Shown here: one piece after another, positions 56,040 through 64,000 of the stretch
How positions within the stretch are numbered: position 1 is the stretch's first letter
How the letters are laid out: every line of letters begins with the position of its first letter
Origin: Tilletiaria anomala UBC 951
Lineage: Eukaryota > Basidiomycota > Exobasidiomycetes > Georgefischeriales > Tilletiariaceae
Reading direction: 5' to 3'
Assembly (NCBI RefSeq): GCF_000711695.1
Contig: NW_013546939.1
Span: 1 to 64,000, forward strand
Length of the DNA: 64,000 bases
The notes under the pieces: model-generated
The model's database searches: none
What the model was told of the DNA's origin: nothing
What the model saw: only the letters and a program-made list of their open reading frames with translations
Translations under genes and position numbers: made by a program

Positions 56040-56425
56040 CGTGTTTTAGACTGAAAAGCGACTAGAAAAAGTAAGACGGAGTTTCCCAGTTTGAAGGCGC
56101 ATATCTAGGCGAAAGATCTTTCGACTAAAGCGTAGCGACTGAGGTGCCAGCAAAGGCATGTGAGTTGAAAGGGGGGGGGGACGAACGCAGGTGATGGACT
56201 CATAAGGTCGAGTAGTGACGCGGGTTGATTCCCTCGATAAAGCCTCACGTCACGCGGTGGAGTGTTGAGGACGCGTCGCGTCGCACCTATCCAACCTAGG
56301 ATTCCATGGCAAATGCTTATGCGACGGAGCAAAGATGAGTTAATGGGAAGGTCGAGGCTCGAGGCATGTTATGTAACGACGCGCCTGCTTTCTACACCCT
56401 CATTTGTCCTTGATATCTCCCCTCT
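56040..56425. promoter_or_regulatory. Divergent promoter CTF8 / RAD51-like, with G10 run
   Basis: A 386-bp bidirectional promoter between two DNA-maintenance genes. Contains ten consecutive G at 56171-56180 and paired ACGCG-containing words (GACGCGGG ~56218; GGACGCGTCGCGTCGC ~56270). ACGCG is the core of the MCB element used for G1/S transcription in yeasts; its use here is inference. Confidence 0.45.
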
Positions 56426-57561
56426 ATGCCCCGCGACGGTGCGCACGGCGTGAAAATGAAGCTCGGGGTTGAAGGTGGCGCTCATCGCGGCACCACAAGT
56501 CTTCAAAGTGCAAGCCAGATACTGGCAACTCGCAATGATGACGCACAGCTGCCTGAGAACCTGAGGAGACATGCTAAGACATTCTGTCTTTCCACCGGGT
56601 TGGAAGGGCTTGACAAGTCTTTGGGGCTCTGGAAGTCTCCATCAAGCGCTAGAGTGGGTCTCGCACCAGGCTCAGTTCTCGAGGTCATTGGACCCAAAGG
56701 GTCAGGGAAATCCAGTCTGGCTGCAGACATTGCCGCACGATGGGCGCTCTCTGCAGCAGAGGTTGACACAAATGGAGCCGAAACACAGCCGTTAGTCTAT
56801 GTCATTAGTGAGCTGATAGTGATGTTAAGACCTGGCGCTGCTGCCAACGTACTGAGTCTTCTCTCCTCACGCTTCAGATACAGAGGGCGCTTTAGACTGT
56901 GAGAAGCTCGTCGCAGCGATCGAGGCGCAACAAGTTCAGGTATCTGCTGCAGAAGGTAGCATGCAGTCTTTAACGGTTGGTGTCTCGCCTCCCAGAGATG
57001 CATGCGAATTAGCAATGAAGCGAATCAGGTATGCTCGTTGCACCAGCCTCGTTCAATTTGTCGCAATATTACGCCTCTTCAGCAGCCCGCATTTCGACTT
57101 TGACATCTCGCGCCACCCTTTTCCGGCCCTCATCGATAATCCTACGCAATGTCTCATCGTTGTAGACTCAATAGCAGAGTTTCTCCGAGCCAGTTGCATT
57201 ACCGATGACCAAAAGAAACAAAGGCGGACACTCATGAAGCTTCTGGGCGAGTTCGGAAACACGACACGTACTAGGGGAGCGACTGCAGTCGTCACGAACA
57301 GCATGGCGTTCAAGCTAGTGAAAGATTCGACATCGCTTCGCGACGGACGAAGAGGTGTGTTGGTTCCGCAAGTCAATGTCATTAGAGACACGCAACAGGA
57401 TCAAGGATACCTCGTGGGGCTCCAAAGACGAGGCTCGCGCCAAGGATCAGGCGACGGCGCCGAGATCCGAAAGTGGGAAAGTGCGCTTGGAAGGGACGCC
57501 TGCCGCGTGCTCCTTCGCTGGTCAGAGTATCCTGCCTGTGTCAGGTGAGTCAGCCTGCTAA
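56426..57561 (+). CDS. RAD51-family recombinase paralog
   Basis: RecA-fold ATPase related to Rad51 paralogs (Rad55/57, XRCC2/3, RAD51C/D group) that help Rad51 in homologous recombination. Exons 56426-56807, 56878-57028, 57083 onward. Walker A: EVIGPKGSGKSSLAAD. The second block is NTEGALDCEKL, with Asn where Rad51 has Asp. Walker B: CLIVVDSIAEFLRA. Then RTRGATAVVTNSMAFKL and RRGVLVPQ. After this the reading frame must change to reach DTSWGSKDEARAKDQATAPR and GTPAACSFAGQSILPVSGE. Only unusually short introns (about 31-40 nt) or a frameshift explain that, and the real C-terminus may lie as far as 57783 (LTSTVVLQSRTYPSPSF). The N-terminal two thirds are firm; the 3' end is unresolved. An ATG ten codons downstream (56456) is also possible. 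Confidence 0.75.
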
Positions 57562-58058
57562 TCCGCAAGGCCGGCAAGGGCCTGCAATTGACCAGCACGG
57601 TTGTGCTCCAGAGTCGCACATATCCTTCCCCCTCCTTCCTCATCCAAGACGCGGATCTCGGATACACCAACCACACCTCCAGTTTTTTTCTGCATCAAAG
57701 ATGGCCGCATAGAAGCTATAAGCGGTATTACTATGCAAGAAACGCTACTGTAGTTAGAGTGATACATAGCAGACCTAGGAGATAGCCATTCATTATGTAG
57801 CAAATAATCCAATTGTAGCATATTCTCGTCCACATCAATCAGCACGTACAATAGTGTAGAATCTAGATGGACTAAAGTTCTCTTTTGCCGGTTGTGCCTG
57901 TCGTTTTGGCAGTCCCTTATTCCATTGGCTTTTGACCCACGGATGACTTTGTACGTGCCTCCGTGTATGAACTCGTTCGCTGTACAGGCTGCCGTTTGCC
58001 CTCCGCAGAGCCGCACGGCGTGCCTGAATTCCTGATTGTGAAGGCACTTTTCTTCGCG

Positions 58059-59680
58059 ATGGATGCGGCCGGCCGCGCCCATACTCGGCCATTCCTCCGA
58101 GTACCGGAGGTCATCTCGCGGCCCCGACAGGCTGCCCGAAAGCTTGGTTTCCCAGGGACGCCTTATGTCACGCATTGCCGCTCGGCGCCTTCTTCTTCCA
58201 ATGTCATCGCGGCGAGCGATGATGGGATTCTTCACATCGTGGACAAGACGAATGGTACGGAAGTGTGGACGCACAAGTGGGAACAGGGACGGAAGGTAAC
58301 GGATCTTTGCACAGCGACTCAAGGATGGGTGACCAGTGGCGAAGCAGGCGTTGTTGGCCTTTGGGACGGGCGGAAAGCCGGGCCGTCGAATCATCTTTCA
58401 TGTGAGGATATTCGCAAGAATGGAGACTTTTAATAGGATCTGAATTTCTTTCTCTGCTTTTCCAGGCCCGCATAATCGACCTTACTTGTCTGTCGCTGCT
58501 CAGACCGCTGGCGCCGGGCCGATCGTTGCAGCGGGGTGCGAGATGTCGGCTGGCGATGCGTACATCGACATATGGTATGTTTGGTCAGCTCATGTTGGGT
58601 CGCTCCAAAACTGACGGCACATATGTGGTCCTTTGCATTGTAGGGACCTACGATCACCGGAAGCCCCAATATTCTCCTATGTCGAATCTCACTCAGACGA
58701 CGTCACCGCCCTTTCTTTCTCTCCTTACAACCCAACGAACCTGTTGAGCGGCGCGCAAGATGGCCTGATTGCAGCATATGACCTTCTGATAGGAGCAGAT
58801 GAAGACGACGCAGTCATTGCAGTTGGAAACACCGGCGCCAGCTTGGCAAAGATCGGGTGGGGAGGCGCGAAGGCGGGTCTGGGCAAGAACTTCGTCAAAG
58901 CAGGGGAAGAAGACAAAATCGACCAGAGCGATATGCAGATCGATGGAGAGAAGCAAGCGAATGAGAGGAAAGGCATTGGTTGCGCCTGGGCCGTATCGGA
59001 TATGCAGACTGTCAGCATCTGGGATGCGGATAAGGTGCACAAGTTTGGAGTGCCGTGAAGCTCTGGGCTTGAACTGACGCTTTGAACTCCTCAGTTTGAT
59101 ATGATCCTCTCTCCAGAGGACGCTCGGCAACCATACAGCGTTTCTCCCCCTTGGGAAAGTGACTTCGTGATCGATGCATGTGACACATCAGCGATGGGAA
59201 TTTCTGGGCTTGAAGATGGGGTGATTCTGTTCACTGGAGACCCAGAGTGAGCAGTACCGCCTCCTCTGGCGCAGGAAGAATCACTGACTGACAACACATT
59301 GATTTTACAGGGGCGGAGCCGCTATCATCCACATCGCATCTCCGTCTTCACCAACTGCCATACCGCCCGTATGGAGTCTTCTTGGCCTGCTGCCCAAGAG
59401 CAGCGAAGTTTGTTCCGGTATGGCGCATAGCGACATTGTACGATGTGTTGACTTCGATGTGTCCACTCGAACCATCACAACTGGTGGGGAGGACGGCAGA
59501 ATTTGCATCTGGTCACTCGATGGAAGTGAAATTGCAAGGGACGAGGCCGGGAGGCTGACAGCCGCACCGATCGCCGCCCCCGATGCCATCGTAGGCTCCG
59601 GCTCTGTGACCGAAGGAGGCAGGGATCGGGGCAGCCTTCTAGCGGGCTCTGGCAAGAAACGATATAAGCCCTACGGCTAA
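58059..59680 (+). CDS. WDR89-like WD40-repeat protein
   Basis: 454 aa; exons 58059-58401, 58466-58574, 58644-59034, 59095-59246, 59311-59680. About six or seven WD repeats, for example VDKTNGTEVWTHKWEQGRK, VTSGEAGVVGLWDGR, DAYIDIWDLRSPE, HSDDVTALSFSPYNPTNLLS, CAWAVSDMQTVSIWDADK, and the last HSDIVRCVDFDVSTRTITTG followed by EDGRICIWSLDG. The order and the 'SHSDDVT-L-F-P--P--L-SG--DGL---YD' block resemble WDR89, a WD40 protein of poorly known role in animals and fungi. The C-terminus is Gly-rich and ends SGKKRYKPYG. Convergent with the FRA10AC1-like gene, 69 bp between stops. Confidence 0.85.
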
Positions 59681-59749
59681 TCGGAAGCAAAGACATTCAA
59701 TACCATGTCGACTGCACACCCTCATGCGTTCATTCTGCTGCCTGCCCTT

Positions 59750-60806
59750 TTACCGTACCGGAGAGCGCGAGCGTGACCGTGCGCTGACTGTGCGATACGA
59801 TCTTCCTCGATCCCGCTGGATTCGGGGCTGTCGCGAACCCTGCCGTTTCTGCGGGGCCTTGTGACTGTGCCTGCTCTCATGAGCCTTTTCCATGGGTGAT
59901 GTTGAACATTGTCTTTCGTTCTGTCTCTGCTTCTCTTTGTCCCGTTCGCGCTTCCAACTGAGCCTTTTGCTACACCTTGGACACAACACCACTTTGACAA
60001 GGGCCTGCTTTTGAACTAGCTCGCTGAGGGACAGTTGCGTGGATGATGCGCCGTCTGTCGCTTCTAGATACGTGAAATCGAGCTGATACGTGGTGAGCGC
60101 AGGTTGGTCTTGTGACTCGGCGCCGATAGACGGCAGGCGCTTGTGGTGTTTGCATCGGATCCCGCCGCACGCTGTGGAGTGATCAGTTTGGTCGGTGGAA
60201 CCGAAACCTCAACGTCAGCATTCAGTTTGCTGATGAAGCTGTGTGAGGAACGCTCAGCTCACTGAATTGCCCAATGCCGTCAATCAGCTCGTCCTCTGTT
60301 CGCCAGCGGAGGGCGACATTGCCTGACTTGAAGTGTTTCAGATCAATCACGGCGTACTGTATGCCAGATGCATCATCAGCAGACCGTTTCACCGTCCAAC
60401 AAGGCTTGACTCGGGCGCTTCTAAGCTGTTGCTGATCGTACCTCTTTGTAAAGTTGGTTGTAGTATTTAAGCGCCACCAACTCCTCGTAAGGAAGGTTAC
60501 TGCTGTTGGGCTTCACGTTGACTTGGGTCAGATCCGCGCCTGCCACATCGTCTTGCCGTAGAAATCGATGATTTTCCCTGAGCACGTCCCAATCTGTTCT
60601 ACCACGAGCCTTCAGCTCATCCAGATACGCTTTGCCGCCATCTCGCTCGTAGAATGTCCGAACACTGGATGGAATAGAAGGTCGCAGGTAAGTAATGCCC
60701 AACGATTTGTCAATCGGATAGGGATGGAGAAAGTAATAGCTCACAAATTCTTTGCCCAGCGCTCGTGCTGCTCGTATTCGTCACTGGCTTTCTGCTTGCT
60801 GCTCAT
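59750..60806 (-). CDS. FRA10AC1-like protein (spliceosome-associated)
   Basis: 266 aa; exons (minus) 60806-60745, 60664-60442, 60356-60263, 60171-59750. Conserved blocks: YDEWAKNF-type opening (HERWAKNFVRTFYERDGGK), TDWDVLRENHRFLR, LPYEELVALKYYNQLYKEYA, VIDLKHFKSGNVALRWRTED, then zinc-ligand-like CGGIRCKHHKRLPSIGAES and VVLCPRCSKRLSWKRERD. It ends in an Arg/Ser tail (RTVSARSRSRSPVR). This is the Fra10Ac1 family, reported as a spliceosomal component in eukaryotes. Nuclear. The start gives the expected short first exon. Confidence 0.9.
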
Positions 60807-61404
60807 TTCGACCTCATTTACCATGTGTTGTAATAAGTTGAATGTGAGATGGATGCGGGGGCTGTGAAATGTTTAAACGGCGAGATCCCCGAAGGCCTAA
60901 TACGGCTGTTGAAGTGAACCAGTCCTCAGATAGGCTTCTAGGTATATACACACCAGCCACCACCGTCCATTTCAACTATAAGTACAGTTCGGGAGACATC
61001 CTCACTTGTGAATCGCGATGCAGCTGGATTGTCTGGGTTCGATGTGTTGACGCTTCAGGACACAATGCAACAACACTGAGATCTGAGGGCTCTGGCAAAA
61101 TCCTGAATCACCCCAGCCAAGGAGAGCAAATCGATTCGGATTTTTGACTGCATTACATAAAAACAATCGAGCACACAAAAGCGGAGAATATAGCTGCGAG
61201 AGGGCGAAAAGCTGGAGAAAGTCAACGCACGGCCACCAGAGAACATGCCGCACACTGAGTTGACTGCATTAGGTTGCGCAGATTTGGAGAAAGGGACATT
61301 CATGGCATGAATGGGTGGGTGTGGCATGCGGTGCTCGTTGCGCGGCAGCGTCCATTGCCAAAGCAAGCTCGTTATCAGCGTAGGGTCGCAATTCAAATCA
61401 CTGG
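60807..61404. other. Intergenic, no recognised gene
   Basis: About 0.6 kb, promoter of the FRA10AC1-like gene and 3' UTR of the MARVEL gene. A tract GTATATACACACC lies at 60951-60963. Nothing else. Confidence 0.4.
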
Positions 61405-62672
61405 CTAGTACGGTCTCCCTCCATCTCCTGCTGGCATACCGCCGCCGTATGCGCCATAATCGTAGCTTTGCCGAGGCGGCCCACCGTATGCTGGCGGTTG
61501 AGCCGGGTAGCCAACCGGCGCAGGTACGCGGTTCTGGTCTGCGAACGGGTTATGGTTTCGCTGATCCAAGTTGTCCCGCCCCGTTGGGCCGCTTCCGTAG
61601 CTTCCAGGGATGCCAGGCGCATTGTCATCGTATCTACCGGCTCCGATTGCGCCAGGGCCCGTCCCTGCGCCGGCTCCGTAGCGGCCATCGCCACCTTCGC
61701 CATACCGGTGAGAAATTCCGGCATAGTCACCGCGGTCGTCATCTTCGTCCACATCTTCGCCAGTGTACTGTATCGGCTCGAACGCCGAGTCATCGATGGG
61801 ATGCTGGAAAGGTGGGATGCGCGGGCCATTCTTGCGGCCTACCCGCCAAACTCGGAGGAACAGGACGAGCGTTGCGATCCAGGACACTGAGCGCATAAGA
61901 GGCGAAAGGAGTCTGTAAGCGTGTGACTAAAGCGTATAACGCGTGCAATCCGACGGAATCCAATGACGCACATACGAGAAACCAGGCGAACGCCGTCTCC
62001 GCCCGCTTGCTAGTGCAAAAGGACCCAAGGGCAGAAATGTAGTCATCTTTGCTTCCTTTCTGCTTGCCGACGCTCGGGTCATTCGCCGGGTTCTTGCATG
62101 CAGAGCTCGTGGTAGTAGAGATGGTCTGTACCATAGCACAGAGGCCCGTGATGATGGCCATGATACCATTCAGAATTATGTTGACCCTCCCCTCACGCAA
62201 CAGGCGCGCGGGTCTTTTGACAGCGTTGAAGCCACTGCGCTCATGAGCGAAAGGAATAGCGGTGACTGCAAATACGACGATGATGTTGAGCAGAGCGATG
62301 AACAGCAGGAAGCCAGACAGTCCAGATGGAGCGCCGAGCCATTTAGATTGGAACGAAGAAAGCACGATGGCTACGATGAGGAAGATAAACCCGAGGACGA
62401 TCTGAACACCACGGGCGATGAGCTCTGAAGTTGGTAAGAAGTCCTTTGAAGCGAACAGCGAGCAACACGTAGAAGCAATTCAGAGGCGCTGCTCATCTCC
62501 CGATACTGCGCACTCCCGAAGCAATTCTCACAACAGTGTAGTTGGCCGTGTTGACGGGCCCTTGGCTCCCAATGCCAGTGCCGAATCTGCTCTCTTTTGC
62601 CCCACCACTGGGGCCCGCTGCATTCCCGTTCAGCTTGTTTGCCATTCGCTGGAAGCTCATGAAGTATGGCAT
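61405..62672 (-). CDS. MARVEL-domain four-TM protein with acidic/Gly-rich tail
   Basis: 369 aa; exons (minus) 62672-62532, 62422-61976, 61926-61405. After a short Gly-rich N-terminus come four membrane segments: VQIVLGFIFLIVAIVLSSF, LSGFLLFIALLNIIVVFAVT, IILNGIMAIITGLCAMVQTI and MRSVSWIATLVLFLRVW, the MARVEL layout. The tail has IPPFQHPIDDSAFEPIQYTG, then Asp-rich and Gly/Tyr/Pro-rich sequence. The second intron is only 50 nt (GTATGT to TTTAG) and must be removed to restore TM4. Likely a plasma-membrane microdomain protein, as other fungal MARVEL proteins are; the exact role is unknown. Confidence 0.85.
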
Positions 62673-63306
62673 CTTGGAGCGCGATCACTGATGTCGCTGC
62701 CCGTGGTCAGGCGCGCGCGTCAATCTGCGGCAGCGCGGTCAATCGTGCACAGTCCCTTTGAGTCCTTGGCTCCTTGCGCAAGGTGGCCTGGCGGGATCCC
62801 TTCGAAGACCTCGATGACGGTGCTGGCGCACAATTATCTCGACGGTAGAGCTGCAGGTGGTGTGTAGCATACATGCTCAACCTTCCATCCAGCAGATGAA
62901 CGACAAGCAAGTCAACAAGCGATTCCCCTATATACAACAAAGCCTACCAGGCACTGCCGCACTAGCAGGGCACGCGTCGCTCGAGATTCGAGGCGAAACC
63001 CGCCGGGCCACAGTGTCGGAACCCGGGAGGTTCAACATACTGGCAGAGGGAGAGCGTGGCATAAGTTGCACAGCACGAAGGCCATGAATTTTCTTACGTA
63101 ATGAACACTGATATTCTGTCCCCGCACTAGACTCTTGAAGGTCGTTCCAGCTTGCAGGTCTTCCTGCTCGTCTCTCTTTTAGGAGGGGCCGCAAGTGACA
63201 CCGCACGCTTTTCTCTTCTGGTACGCATCGGATAGAGCGCATTGGCTCGCAACAGGTAGCGGAAAGTTCAACTCTCTGCAGACACTTCACGCCACGTTTT
63301 TGCGCC
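62673..63306. promoter_or_regulatory. Divergent promoter MARVEL / aldehyde dehydrogenase
   Basis: 634 bp between two divergent start codons, no recognised gene. CCTATATACAAC at about 62929-62940 is TATA-like but lies far (about 370 bp) from the aldehyde dehydrogenase start. Confidence 0.4.
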
Positions 63307-64000
63307 ATGTTGAAGGTTGAATCCCCAGCGTCACAGTCATGGGCCGCATACTTTTGGACACAGTTCCATGGAACCGCCTCGCACCAGCAGCTTGTCGAAT
63401 GGCTTACTAACGTGCAATCGAAGTGGCCAACGTACGAGCCGCTCCTAGTCAATCTCTTGTGCGCGATATTTGGCGTCTGGGTCTCCTTCAAGATATCCTT
63501 GCCCCTCAAGAAATGGTTCGACGAGCGTGCGAACCCCATCCGCCTCGAGTGCCCTCTTGCCGCGTGGCCAGGCTACAGTGGTCCAATTTTGGAGGAGCTG
63601 TCCATCGAGGCCAAGGACAAGCCAGGAATGATTCAATGCTATGACCCGGCGACAGGTTACCATCTCGGTGATGTACTAGCTGATACCGCTGAGACGATCA
63701 ATGTGAAAATCGAGTGTGCCGAAGCGGCACAAAAGAAGTGGAAGAAGAGCAGCTGGGCAAAGAGACGGCAGCTGATGAACTCAATCCAAAAATGGATCAT
63801 CAGTGACTGCGAGACGATCGCTAGAGTTGCTGCCCGTGACACGGGAAAGACGGTGCGTGCCAATAGCCCAGTGTTTCTGAAACTCTGCCGCTTCTGGCTA
63901 ATATGTCGCATGTTGAAATATCCTTGCATAGGCCGTCGATGCTGCTTTCGGTGAATTGCTGACAACATGTGCTAAGACCGCATGGATCTCAAAGAATGGA
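63307..64000 (+). CDS. MSC7: Membrane-anchored aldehyde dehydrogenase (MSC7-like), 5' part
   Basis: Partial: runs off the window end. Exons 63307-63852 and 63932-64000 (open to the edge), 205 codons seen. An N-terminal luminal/cytosolic segment precedes one membrane helix (LLVNLLCAIFGVWVSFKISL). The aldehyde dehydrogenase N-terminal part follows: GMIQCYDPATGYHLGDVLAD, AQKKWKKSSWAKRRQLMNSI, SDCETIARVAARDTGKTAVD. The catalytic Cys and Glu lie beyond the window. The N-terminal anchor plus this core is the arrangement of yeast Msc7 and its fungal relatives (ER membrane). Whether the remainder is intact cannot be seen. Confidence 0.88.

Noticed and set aside
57558-58394. 278-codon minus-strand frame
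   Set aside because: It overlaps the WDR89-like exon on + and the tail of the RAD51-like gene, and has no motif of its own.
1-64000. Transposons, virus-like elements, CRISPR arrays, rRNA
   Set aside because: No reverse transcriptase, integrase, transposase or capsid motif, no long terminal or inverted repeats and no spaced repeats were noticed by eye; a repeat search was not possible here.

Overview
The window is nuclear DNA of a filamentous or yeast-like fungus, most likely a basidiomycete and perhaps Ustilaginomycotina. Genes are packed on both strands and interrupted by many short introns (about 50-120 nt) with GTGAGT/GTAAGT-type donors, CTRAC-like branch sites and CAG/TAG acceptors. There are no bacterial-style operons. 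Protein families (Sog2, Stm1, Ubp8, Bre2/Ash2, Brl1/Brr6, Rai1, Vtc1-like) are fungal. The lineage is inferred from gene content and intron style, not from a search. I spliced each gene by hand; total exon lengths were checked for frame.

Layout. 0.9-7 kb: SDR oxidoreductase, STM1-type ribosome-binding protein and a J-domain protein, all on +. 7.2-20.5 kb: RNA polymerase III subunit RPC8/RPC25 (-), RAM-pathway SOG2 (+), a GT31-like Golgi glycosyltransferase (-) and a large cysteine-pair protein of unknown function (+). 20.7-28.4 kb: a multi-pass membrane protein whose splicing is unresolved (-), the SAGA deubiquitinase UBP8 (-) and a cysteine-rich, probably GPI-anchored secreted protein (+). 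29.6-32.6 kb: a Ras GTPase-activating protein (+). 33.1-37.8 kb: a minus-strand locus with protein-like stretches in changing frames, either a gene with unresolved splicing or a decayed one. 39.1-45 kb: Vtc1-like DUF202 protein (+), mitochondrial DUF1279/FAM210-like protein (+), alginate-lyase-like secreted enzyme (-). 46.2-56 kb: COMPASS subunit BRE2/ASH2 (-), decapping nuclease RAI1 (+), nuclear-envelope protein BRL1 (-), cohesion factor CTF8 (-). 56.4-64 kb: RAD51 paralog (+), WDR89-like WD40 protein (+), FRA10AC1-like protein (-), MARVEL four-TM protein (-), and the 5' part of a membrane-anchored aldehyde dehydrogenase of the MSC7 type (+), cut by the window end.

Functionally this is mostly housekeeping: chromatin (UBP8, BRE2), RNA (RPC8, RAI1, STM1, FRA10AC1), DNA maintenance (CTF8, RAD51-like), signalling and polarity (SOG2, RasGAP) and cell surface (GT31, lyase, GPI protein, MARVEL). 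I saw no transposon, virus-like element, CRISPR array, rRNA or convincing tRNA. No clearly new system stands out. The best leads are the unknown cysteine-pair protein, the cysteine-rich GPI protein, the lyase with a large insertion, several frame-preserving introns, and three loci whose reading frames do not resolve simply.
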